DNA from: Kribbella qitaiheensis
GTDB lineage: Bacteria; Actinomycetota; Actinomycetes; Propionibacteriales; Kribbellaceae
Direction of reading: 5' to 3'
Length of the DNA stretch: 64,000 bases
NCBI RefSeq assembly: GCF_014217565.1
Contig: NZ_CP043661.1
Coordinates: 3,720,001 to 3,784,000, forward strand
In this document: positions 25,133 to 32,812 of the stretch, one piece after another
Position numbering within the stretch: position 1 is the stretch's first letter
Layout: each line of letters begins with the position of its first letter
The notes under the pieces: generated by a model
What the model was told of the DNA's origin: nothing
The model's input: the letters and a program-made list of their open reading frames with translations, nothing else
The model's database searches: none
Translations under genes and position numbers: made by a program

Positions 25133-25554
25133 CAAAGACGTATCGCGTCACGGCCCGGCGGTGGGAGCACGGGTGGGAGTTGCAGGTTGACGGTGTCGGG
25201 GTGACCCAGTGCCGGCCGTTGGCGGATGCGGAGCGGATGGCGCTCGACTATCTCGCTACCGAGCTTGGTGGTGAGGCTGCGGACTACGCCGTCGACATCC
25301 GTCACGATCTTGGCGGGGTCGAGGTCGAGGCTGCAGCCGTTCGCCAGCGCATGGTCGAGGCCCAGGCGGCAGTTGATACGGCGGCCGATGACATGCGACG
25401 CGTTGTTCGCCAGCTACGTGGCGACGGACTGTCCGTGCGCGACACCGCGACGATTCTCAAGGTGTCGCCCGGGCGCGTCTCGCAGCTCGCCAACGATCAT
25501 CCGAAGTCCCGGAAGGCTGTTCCCAGGGTTGGGGCTCCGCGGCAAGTTGCCTGA
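25129..25554 (+). CDS. hicB: HicB-type antitoxin with C-terminal HTH
   Basis: A 141-residue protein. The N-terminal HicB-like domain (YRVTARRWEHGWELQVDGVG...) neutralises HicA. The C-terminal part has a helix-turn-helix (LSVRDTATILKVSPGRVSQLAND) that would bind the operator upstream of hicA. ATG 25129 overlaps the restored hicA stop. Because of the hicA frameshift, the two genes currently lie in one continuous frame from 24919, predicting a 211-residue fusion if translated from the hicA start. Confidence 0.75.
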   Translation: MTKTYRVTARRWEHGWELQVDGVGVTQCRPLADAERMALDYLATELGGEAADYAVDIRHDLGGVEVEAAAVRQRMVEAQAAVDTAADDMRRVVRQLRGDGLSVRDTATILKVSPGRVSQLANDHPKSRKAVPRVGAPRQVA

Positions 25555-25560
25555 TCGGCG

Positions 25561-25747
25561 CTAGAAGATCAGGGACAGGAGGAGGGTCATGGCCAGGCCC
25601 ATGATGGAGATGATGGTTCCATTACGGACCAGGTTTTGATGGTTTCGCCTACGGTGAGGCCGAAGTACTCCTTGACGAGCCAGAAGCCTGCGTCGTTGAC
25701 GTGGGAGAAGAAGAGGGAGCCGGCACCGACGGCCAGGACGAGCCCCG
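25561..25747 (-). pseudogene. Remnant of a gluconate:H+ symporter (GntP family), C-terminus only
   Basis: On the minus strand about 60 residues translate as the C-terminus of GntT/GntP permeases, including the hallmark SHVNDAGFWLVKEYFGL and GETIKTWSVME, then, after a one-base deletion near 25619, IISIMGLAMTLLLSLIF and a TAG stop at 25561-25563. The N-terminal ~400 residues are missing; the fragment abuts the 3' end of the YgiC-like gene. A decayed gene created by deletion. Confidence 0.8.
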
Positions 25748-25749
25748 CT

Positions 25750-26970
25750 TTATTCGTTCAGCCAGGATTGGATCGTTTCGGCGTCCGGGCGGGCTTCGGT
25801 ACCGATGGCGTGCGGCACGAAGCGGGCGTAGTAGTCGGTGATCGGTCCATCCGATTCACGAACCATCATGCCCGCTGCGACGCCGTCGACGACCCAACTG
25901 CCGATCACAGCCCGATTTCCTTCGTACGACGGCAGCGGGTACCACTCCTGGTAGACCATCGTGTCCGTGTCGTACGGCCCCGACTGGATGTGGTCGACCG
26001 GCTCGGCGATCGTGTGGATCCGGATGTTGCTGCCTTCGCGCCCGTGCAGCGGCTTCGCCACCCATTCGAGCAGGTCGCCCGGCGAGCCGAGGTACGCCGG
26101 GAGCAGGTTCGGGTGGTCCGGGTAGAGCTCCCACAGCACCGGCAGGATCGCCTTGGTGGACAGCATCGTCTTCCAGATCGGCTCGATCCACTGCACGGGC
26201 TCACGCTCGACCCCGGCCAGGATGTACTTGCCGAACTCGTCGTCGAGCATGTCCTCCCACGGGTACAGCTTGAACGCGGTCCGGATCTTCCGCCCACCCC
26301 AGTCCACGAAGGCGCGCTGCGCCGACTCCCAGCCGAGGTCCTCGATCTCGTGCCCGTACGTCGCCAGCCCGGCCATCGCCGCGGTGTCGCGCAGGTAGGC
26401 GACCGTCATCGCCTCTTCGCCGGTGGTCTCGGACCCCGAGTTGAAGAAGTGCGCCTCGTTACCGGGAAAGGCGCCGGCCGTACGTCGCTCGGTCCACCAC
26501 TTGACCAGCCGGTCGTGCACCGAGTTCCACTGGTCGGCATCCGGGAACACGTCCTCGAGCCAGTTCCACTGGATCACCGCGGACTCCAGCAGCCCGGTCG
26601 GGGTGTCGCCGTTGATCTCCAGCATCTTCGGCTCGACCCCGGACCAGGCCAGGTCGAACCGCGCGTAGACGGACAGGTCCTCCCGCTTCAGCGACTGCTG
26701 CACCAGCGACAACGTCCCGGACGCCAGCCCGAGCTGGTCGTCGCTGAACCTGGTCACCATCACCGAGGCCGCGTGCTTGCACATCTGGTAGAGCTCCTCG
26801 GTGACGCGTTCGAGGTGTAGCACCTCGTCCATCGTCACTTCGTACCAGGCGCTCTCGTTCCAGTACGGCCGCTCGCTGCCGTCGGGCATGTCGGTCATCG
26901 GGAACACCAGCCCCTGTTCGACGACCTTGTCCTTCCAGCCGGGTCGCGGCCGGATCGAGTGCCGCCACAT
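25750..26970 (-). CDS. Glutathionylspermidine synthase-like ATP-grasp protein (YgiC-like)
   Basis: A 406-residue protein with the C-terminal ATP-grasp amide-ligase fold of glutathionylspermidine synthase: FDLAWSG, KMLEINGDTPTGLLES, WVAKPLHGREGSNI and a final VPHAIG. It lacks the N-terminal amidase domain of E. coli Gss, as in YgiC/YjfC proteins. It probably ligates an amine or peptide to a carboxylate; actual substrates are unknown. ATG overlaps the stop of the lipoprotein gene upstream, and the three-gene arrangement with a lipoprotein and an APC permease suggests a conserved module. Confidence 0.82.
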   Translation of the reverse strand: MWRHSIRPRPGWKDKVVEQGLVFPMTDMPDGSERPYWNESAWYEVTMDEVLHLERVTEELYQMCKHAASVMVTRFSDDQLGLASGTLSLVQQSLKREDLSVYARFDLAWSGVEPKMLEINGDTPTGLLESAVIQWNWLEDVFPDADQWNSVHDRLVKWWTERRTAGAFPGNEAHFFNSGSETTGEEAMTVAYLRDTAAMAGLATYGHEIEDLGWESAQRAFVDWGGRKIRTAFKLYPWEDMLDDEFGKYILAGVEREPVQWIEPIWKTMLSTKAILPVLWELYPDHPNLLPAYLGSPGDLLEWVAKPLHGREGSNIRIHTIAEPVDHIQSGPYDTDTMVYQEWYPLPSYEGNRAVIGSWVVDGVAAGMMVRESDGPITDYYARFVPHAIGTEARPDAETIQSWLNE

Positions 26971-27392
26971 CAGCCGCCCGAGCCTCCCTTGCCCGCCTTG
27001 CCGAATCCGCCCCGGCTGATCTTGCCGATGTCGCCGCCCTTCGTGTCCAGGCCGCCACGCTTGATCGTCGGCGAGCCACTCGCGCCCGGGCGGGTGCTCG
27101 GAGTCGTGAAGGTCCCTTGGCCGGTGTTGTACCGGCCGCCGATCGGCGGCACGAGGCCGCCGCCCCGGGTCGCCATGTAGAACCAGAAGAAGCCCGCGCC
27201 CGACCCGTGGTACTCGCGCTCGTCCTTGCAGTTGCCGTCGTCGGTCCGCTCCTGCGTCTGCGGGTCGACGCAGATCGCGGCGTAGTCGGGCTGGTCGTCG
27301 TCGTTGGAGCAGCCGGTCAGCGAGGCCGCGACCAGAGCAGTCAGGCCGAGCGTGATCCCGGCACTTCGCATCCGTCTGCGCTGTTCCGTCAC
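26970..27392 (-). CDS. Small lipoprotein, YgiB-like context
   Basis: A 140-residue predicted lipoprotein: lipobox LTGC with Cys28 after a short hydrophobic signal. The mature part has two conserved Cys (AAICVDPQTQERTDDGNC), an aromatic segment (GAGFFWFYM) and a Gly/Ser/Thr-rich low-complexity tail. The linkage of a small exported protein to a YgiC-like ligase is the same as ygiB-ygiC in enterobacteria; I did not establish homology to YgiB. Overlaps both neighbours by about 4 nt, so it is translated as part of the operon. Confidence 0.7.
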   Translation of the reverse strand: MTEQRRRMRSAGITLGLTALVAASLTGCSNDDDQPDYAAICVDPQTQERTDDGNCKDEREYHGSGAGFFWFYMATRGGGLVPPIGGRYNTGQGTFTTPSTRPGASGSPTIKRGGLDTKGGDIGKISRGGFGKAGKGGSGG

Positions 27393-28750
27393 GACGCCAC
27401 CTCCCCTTCGGTAGGCGGCTTCATCGAGAACATGATGATCGCGCCCACCACCATCGTCACACCCACGACAACCAGGGAGCCTGTCGCGGCGTTCGCGACC
27501 GCCAGCACCAGAATCAGGACGAATCCCGCCGTCGCCAGCAACGGCACCACTACCCGTTGCAGCACCCGCCCCCGGATCTCACCACTGAAATAGACCGGTA
27601 CTGCGGCCGCGGTCGTCACGTAGTACAGGGAGACCAGGATGGAGACCGCACCGACCGAGTCGGCCAGCACGGCGTCGGAGGTGAGCACCAGCACCACATA
27701 GATCAGCAGGCTCACTCCGGCGAACGCCCAGGTGGCGACACTCGGGGTGTCGAAGCGGGACGAGATCCGGGCGAACTGCCCCGGGAACGCATCGCGGCGG
27801 GCCATCGACAGCATCGTCCGCGCGGTCGGCAGGATCGTGGTCTGGGTCGAGGCGAGCGCCGAGGCCAGCACCGCGGCGATCAGGAGCTTGCCACCGGCCG
27901 TACCGAGCAGGTCACCGGCCAGGACCGAGAAGAAGTCGCCGTCCGAGACCTCCGCGAGCGTGTCCGTCCCGGCGTACGCGATCGCGGACCAGGCGACGAC
28001 GACGTACAGGACGACCAGGATCGCGTTCGCGGCGAGTGCGGCTACCGACGGCGTACGGCGTGGGTCGCGCGTCTCCTCGTTGACGCTGAAGGACGAGTCC
28101 CAGCCCCAGTAGAGGAACACCGCGATCAGCAGGCCGGTCGACCAGCTGCCTTCGCCGGTGGTCGAGAGCGCGGGGATCCTGAAGGAGTCGGCCGCCCAGA
28201 AGGCGTTGACCGCGAACCAAAGCAGCGCGAGCAGCTCGATGCCGAGCAGCAGCAACTGGGTCCAGGCGGCGATCCGGATCCCGCGGTAGGCCAGCACCGC
28301 CATCCCGACGATGAACACGGCACCGAGTCCGGCTTGGGCGACGCGCGAGTCGGCGGCGCCATCGAGTCCGAACAACACGTACGTGTAGACGGAGGCGACC
28401 TGGGCCAGGTTCCCCATCACCAGCACGCAGGCCATCACGGTGGTCCAGCCGACCATCCGGCCGATCCCGCGGCCGAACGCCTTCTCGGTCCAGCGGAACG
28501 TCGTACCGCAGTCCGGCTCGGCGGCGTTCAGCTCGCGGAAGCACAGCGCTACCAGGACCACCGGGATCGCGCTGACAGCCAGCATGAAGGGAGTGGCCGC
28601 GCCGACCGTGCCGGCGAGCAGCCCGACGGACACGGCCAGTGAGTACGCCGGCGCGGTCGACGAGACGCCGATTGCAGTGGAGGCGCCGAGCCCGAGAGCG
28701 CCCTTGCGCAGACTCCGGCCGCGCGAGCGCGAGTCACGGGTCGTCGTCAT
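27389..28750 (-). CDS. APC superfamily amino acid/polyamine permease
   Basis: A 453-residue transporter with about 12 membrane helices. The N-terminal motif GLGASTAIGVSSTAPAYSLA matches TM1 of the APC family; DCGTTFRWTEKAFGRGIG is the TM2-TM3 loop. First gene of the operon with the lipoprotein and YgiC-like ligase. A polyamine or amino acid substrate for the ligase is a reasonable inference from context. Confidence 0.83.
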   Translation of the reverse strand: MTTTRDSRSRGRSLRKGALGLGASTAIGVSSTAPAYSLAVSVGLLAGTVGAATPFMLAVSAIPVVLVALCFRELNAAEPDCGTTFRWTEKAFGRGIGRMVGWTTVMACVLVMGNLAQVASVYTYVLFGLDGAADSRVAQAGLGAVFIVGMAVLAYRGIRIAAWTQLLLLGIELLALLWFAVNAFWAADSFRIPALSTTGEGSWSTGLLIAVFLYWGWDSSFSVNEETRDPRRTPSVAALAANAILVVLYVVVAWSAIAYAGTDTLAEVSDGDFFSVLAGDLLGTAGGKLLIAAVLASALASTQTTILPTARTMLSMARRDAFPGQFARISSRFDTPSVATWAFAGVSLLIYVVLVLTSDAVLADSVGAVSILVSLYYVTTAAAVPVYFSGEIRGRVLQRVVVPLLATAGFVLILVLAVANAATGSLVVVGVTMVVGAIIMFSMKPPTEGEVAS

Positions 28751-28806
28751 GGTCCGGCCAAGACTGCCATGCCGGACGGGCGGGGCTCATCAACCCGCCG
28801 GTGGAT

Positions 28807-29685
28807 TCAGTCGCTCATCAATTGGGTAACGGTGACGAGCGTGTAGCCGCGGGCACGGAGCGTGCGGACGATCTCGGGGATCGCCTCGTCGGTGAACGGG
28901 GCGTTGTCGCCGCCGTGCAGGTGCAGGACGACGATCGAGCCGGCGCGCACGTTCGACAGCACCTGCTTGATGATCGGCTTCGGCGACTTGGCGAATCCGT
29001 CGGCGCCGGGCACATCGAGGCCGACCGCGGTGACGCCGGACGGGGCGAGTTCGTGCAGGGCGGTCCCGTCGTAGCAACCTCCGGGGAACCGGAACCATCT
29101 GGTCGGATGCGGATCCAGCTTGTCCAGGAGGTCGACCGCCCGGCGTACGTCGGCCAGCATGTCGGCGACGGGAACAGTGCCCAGCGTGTAGCAGTGTTTG
29201 GTGAAGCCGCGATGGTCGTAGGTGTGGGTGCCGAGCTCGAACAGCGGATCCGCCGCGAGCTCCCGGGTGCGGTCGGGGTACTGCTCCATCCACATCCCGG
29301 TAAGGAACAGCGTGGCAGGGACCTTCATGGCACGAAGCTCGTTGATCAGCGCCTCGTTGTAGTACGACTTGACCTTGCCGTGCTGGAGGCGCTGGCGCAT
29401 CAGGGCGGTGAGATCCGCGTCGAAGGTGAGCGCGATCCGCTTCTTGTCCCGAGGCCCGTGCTGCACGATCGGCAGCAGATTCGTCTCGTGCGACTCCCCC
29501 GGCCTACTGGTCGGCCGCGGGAACGACGACGGGCTGCTGGGCGGAGGTGACGTCGTAGTACTGCCAGTACTTGGAAGCGTCTGGTTCGGAGTAGGAGTAG
29601 CCGCCGGCCCATCTCCGCATCCAGTCAGTACTACGCACGCAATCGCGACAAGCGCCGCAATCCTGATTCCCCAGTAATCAGTCAT
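28807..29685 (-). CDS. Polysaccharide deacetylase (NodB-type), lipoprotein
   Basis: A 292-residue exported protein. Lipobox LTGC (Cys23) is followed by a Pro/Ser/Thr linker. The NodB domain shows motif 1 TFDAD, motif 2 HTYDH (metal His), motif 3 RFPGG and motif 5 LHLHGG. It removes acetyl groups from a surface or wall glycan at the outer face of the membrane. Not clearly in an operon; 56 nt from the APC permease start. Confidence 0.86.
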   Translation of the reverse strand: MTDYWGIRIAALVAIACVVLTGCGDGPAATPTPNQTLPSTGSTTTSPPPSSPSSFPRPTSRPGESHETNLLPIVQHGPRDKKRIALTFDADLTALMRQRLQHGKVKSYYNEALINELRAMKVPATLFLTGMWMEQYPDRTRELAADPLFELGTHTYDHRGFTKHCYTLGTVPVADMLADVRRAVDLLDKLDPHPTRWFRFPGGCYDGTALHELAPSGVTAVGLDVPGADGFAKSPKPIIKQVLSNVRAGSIVVLHLHGGDNAPFTDEAIPEIVRTLRARGYTLVTVTQLMSD

Positions 29686-29809
29686 AGTCCCCAGTATGAC
29701 TGGGGCTACTCGACGACGAGGTTGAGGCGCTGGATGCCCCAGTTGTCGGTGGTGAGAGCCGCTCGACCTACTTAGTCAAGGTCTCGATGTAATTACCTTC
29801 CAGCCACTG

Positions 29810-31270
29810 TCAGTCCAGGTTGACGGCGATGTATTTCACGTCCAGGTACTCGTCGATTCCGACCGTGCCGCCTTCGCGGCCGAGGCCGGACTGCTTGACG
29901 CCACCGAACGGCGCGGCCGGGTTCGAGACGATGCCCTGGTTGAGCCCGACCATCCCGCTCTCGAGCGCCTCGGCGACCCGCAGCGCACGACTCAGGTCCT
30001 TGGTGAACAGGTACGACACCAGGCCGAACTCGGTGTCGTTGGCCATCCGGACCGCCTCGTCCTCGTCCTCGAACGAGGTCAGCGGCGCGACCGGCCCGAA
30101 GATCTCCTCCTTCTGCAGCCGGGCACTCGCCGGTACGCCGGCCAGTACCGTCGGCGGATAGAAGTACCCGTTGCCCTTGGCAACCAAACCACCGAGCAGC
30201 ACCTCGGCGCCCTGGGCAATCGCATCGGCCACCAGATCGGCGACCTTGTCCCGCTGCTTCGCGTCGATCAGCGGCCCGACGTCGACACCGTCCTCGGTCC
30301 CACGGCCGACCTTGAGCGCGCCCATCCGCTCGGTCAGCTTCGCACCGAACTCGTCGATCACCGACGAGTGGACGTAGATCCGGTTCGCCGCAGTACAGGC
30401 CTCGCCGCCGTTGCGCATCTTCGCCAGCATCGCGCCCTCGACCGCCTTGTCCAGATCGGCGTCCTCGAACACGAGCAGCGGCGCGTTCCCGCCGAGTTCC
30501 ATGCTGGTCCGCAGCACCTGGTCGGCGGACTGCTCGATCAGCTTCTTGCCGACCGGCGTCGAACCGGTGAAGGACAGCTTGCGAGCCCGGCCGTCCTTGA
30601 TCAGCGGCTCCATCACGCCGCCGGAGTCACTGGTGGTGAGTACGTTCAGTACCCCGGCCGGCAGCCCGGCCTCGGTCATCAACTCGGCCAGCTTCAGCAT
30701 CGACAGCGGCGTCTGCGCGGCCGGCTTGATCACCATCGTGCAGCCCGCCGCGACCGCCGGTCCGATCTTGCGGGCGCCCATCGCGGTCGGGAAGTTCCAC
30801 GGGGTGATCAGCAGACAGGGGCCGACCGGCTGCCGCATGACGACGAAGCGGCCCTTGCCGTTCGGGGCGATCTGGTAGCCGCCGTCGATCCGGACCGCCT
30901 CTTCGGCGAACCAGCGGAAGAACTCCGCGGCGTACGCGATCTCGCCCTTGGACTCGGCGACCGGCTTGCCCATCTCCAGCGTCATCAGCAGCGCGAGCTC
31001 ATCGGCCCGGGCCGTCATCAGTTCGAAGGTCCGGCGCAGGATCTCGCCGCGGTCCCGGGGCGGCGTGGCAGCCCACTCGGCCTGTGCCGCGACGGCCGCA
31101 TCCAGCGCTGCCAGGCCGTCGGCAACACTGGCGTCGGCTACCGAGCAGAGCGTCGTACCGGTGGACGGGTCCTCCACTGCGAGGGTCTTACCGCCCTCTG
31201 CCGCTCGCCACTTGCCCCCGATGAACAGGTCGGTAGGACACGCTTCGACGACTTCCTGCTCTCGCGACAT
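29810..31270 (-). CDS. gabD: NAD(P)-dependent succinate-semialdehyde dehydrogenase-like
   Basis: A 486-residue aldehyde dehydrogenase. PWNFP and the NAD-binding GSTPVGK are present, the general base Glu is in ELGGNAPLL and the nucleophile is Cys292 in GGEACTAANR. The sequence fits the GabD clade, which oxidises succinate semialdehyde to succinate. Start ATG 31270 is preferred over an extension to 31315. No GABA transaminase is nearby. It could alternatively act on other semialdehydes, such as alpha-ketoglutarate semialdehyde from the hydroxyproline pathway encoded 28 kb away. Confidence 0.83.
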   Translation of the reverse strand: MSREQEVVEACPTDLFIGGKWRAAEGGKTLAVEDPSTGTTLCSVADASVADGLAALDAAVAAQAEWAATPPRDRGEILRRTFELMTARADELALLMTLEMGKPVAESKGEIAYAAEFFRWFAEEAVRIDGGYQIAPNGKGRFVVMRQPVGPCLLITPWNFPTAMGARKIGPAVAAGCTMVIKPAAQTPLSMLKLAELMTEAGLPAGVLNVLTTSDSGGVMEPLIKDGRARKLSFTGSTPVGKKLIEQSADQVLRTSMELGGNAPLLVFEDADLDKAVEGAMLAKMRNGGEACTAANRIYVHSSVIDEFGAKLTERMGALKVGRGTEDGVDVGPLIDAKQRDKVADLVADAIAQGAEVLLGGLVAKGNGYFYPPTVLAGVPASARLQKEEIFGPVAPLTSFEDEDEAVRMANDTEFGLVSYLFTKDLSRALRVAEALESGMVGLNQGIVSNPAAPFGGVKQSGLGREGGTVGIDEYLDVKYIAVNLD

Positions 31271-31359
31271 CTGCTCTGCCTCTCCAGGGATCCGTACTGT
31301 CGGCCGTACCCACACTAAGCCGATCGGATTCAGGCAGTGTCGATCTCAGGCAGCAGCAA

Positions 31360-32442
31360 TCAGGCAGTTGCTACGAAGTGCGGCGCAGAGCGCGCGACAC
31401 TTCGTACCGAGCGAGTCAGTCCAGCCGCGGCGGTCCGCAGGATGGCGGAGCGGATCAGTCCGTCGTAGGCCAGCGGGACCAGCATGATCTCGTCAGCTCC
31501 CGTGTCGGCTGCCAGCGAGGCCAGCTCCGAGGCGACAGTCGCCCGCGATCCGACGATGTGTCCTGGGTCGTCCAGCAGGCGTTCAGCCTTGTGCCGCTCG
31601 CGAGTGGTCAGCGGCGGGGCCAGCAACTCCATCAGCTCAGCTGTCGTCGCTCTGGACCCCGCTGCGTTCAGGCGGAGCTTGATCCGGACGTACTCCGCGA
31701 GCCGGATCACCGCCTCCTCGTCGGAGTCGGCCGCCACCAACCCGACAGTGACAGCGAGGTACTGCTTGCCCGTGGGCCCTGTCGCCTGGAAGGAGTCCCG
31801 GTACGCCGATGCTGCCGCGAGCGTTGTCTGTGACGTCGTGTGGTGAGCCAGGAACACCGGCAACCCCCGTACTGCGGCCACCTGCGCCTCGTGCGGCGAA
31901 CCGGCGAGCACGAACACGGGTGGCGGCAAGCCGGCCAGTGCGAGCCGGACATCCCCCACCGGAGCACGCCCGGGCAGACCGTCCCGGAGGAAGCCGCAGA
32001 GTTCGTCCAGCCGCTGGGGGAACGCGTCCCAGCCGACATCGGTCTTGCCGAGTGCGGCCGCGGTGGTCGGTGCGGCCGCGACCGGGGCCTTGCCGACACC
32101 CAGATCGATCCTGCTCGGGTACGCGGCCGCGAGTGCCGCGAACTCCTCGGCGATGACAAGCGGCTGGTGGTTCGCCAGCATCACCGCGCCCGAGCCGAGC
32201 CGGATCCGGTCGGTCCGGGCGGCCAGGACCGCGGCGAGCACTGCAGGAGCCGCACTGCCGATCCCGCGCACACCGTGGTGCTCCGCGACCCAGAAGCGCC
32301 GATAGCCGAGGTCGTCCGCCGCCTGGGCGACCTCGACGGTCTCCCGCAGCGCAGCCGCCGCCGACTGCCCGGCCAGCTGCGGCACCACGTCGAGGACCGA
32401 GTGGGCAGAGACCGGGAGACCGGGCGTAACAGGGCTGAACAC
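31360..32442 (-). CDS. LLM class (luciferase-like) flavin-dependent oxidoreductase
   Basis: A 360-residue TIM-barrel protein of the bacterial-luciferase-like monooxygenases: VPQLAG...ALRETVEVAQAADDLGYRRFWVAEHH, RTDRIRLGSGAVML, PLVIAEEF and RIDLGVG. These enzymes use reduced flavin (FMNH2 or F420). Substrate unknown. Upstream lies an inverted repeat (32495-32522) that may control it. Near its 3' end ACGAAGTG...CACTTCGT could form a stem. Confidence 0.8.
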   Translation of the reverse strand: MFSPVTPGLPVSAHSVLDVVPQLAGQSAAAALRETVEVAQAADDLGYRRFWVAEHHGVRGIGSAAPAVLAAVLAARTDRIRLGSGAVMLANHQPLVIAEEFAALAAAYPSRIDLGVGKAPVAAAPTTAAALGKTDVGWDAFPQRLDELCGFLRDGLPGRAPVGDVRLALAGLPPPVFVLAGSPHEAQVAAVRGLPVFLAHHTTSQTTLAAASAYRDSFQATGPTGKQYLAVTVGLVAADSDEEAVIRLAEYVRIKLRLNAAGSRATTAELMELLAPPLTTRERHKAERLLDDPGHIVGSRATVASELASLAADTGADEIMLVPLAYDGLIRSAILRTAAAGLTRSVRSVARSAPHFVATA

Positions 32443-32812
32443 CTAGCCACCGTCGCAGTTGCCCGGCCGGCGCACATGGGTGATCGGCCCCCATGTTCAC
32501 GTCGGTCTCCACGTACGTGAACACCGGGTGGGTGGGGAGGGAATTTGGGTGTCCGGAGCTCTTGCCCGGTCCATCACGGCTCAGGCATCGTTCACGGCGT
32601 TCGGTCACATCCATCCCTAGAAACGCAACCGAAGGAGGCCATCGTCGAGAACGCAGAGCAGCGGGGGCCGGCCAACGGTTGCCCGTACTACCGGAGTTCC
32701 TGATCCGGCCTGACCTTCCACCAGAGGTTCGACCGGCCAGGCGCTGCTGCCGCGGGATGGTCAACCCCCAGTCGCCATCCCGCGGTGCGGCAGCACTACC
32801 CACCCGGAGCTC
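32443..32812. other. Divergent intergenic region before the class II lanthipeptide genes
   Basis: No convincing gene. It holds GTTCACGT (32495-32502) and ACGTGAAC (32515-32522) as an 8-bp inverted repeat with a 12-nt spacer, probably an operator. An AAGGAGG near 32630 is followed by an open frame but no ATG, GTG or TTG at usable spacing. A strong hairpin sits at 32750-32785. I searched this region for a Cys-rich precursor peptide and found none. Confidence 0.45.
32750..32785 (+). promoter_or_regulatory. Hairpin in the lanM leader
   Basis: CCGCGGGATGG (32750-32760) and CCATCCCGCGG (32775-32785) form a perfect 11-bp stem with a 14-nt loop, extended by GCTGC/GCAGC outside. It ends 27 nt before the lanM start. 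It could attenuate transcription or modulate translation. Confidence 0.6.

Noticed and set aside
32630..32705. Short frame after AAGGAGG upstream of lanM as a second lanthipeptide precursor
   Set aside because: No ATG, GTG or TTG start at usable distance, and only one Cys with no Ser/Thr-rich core.
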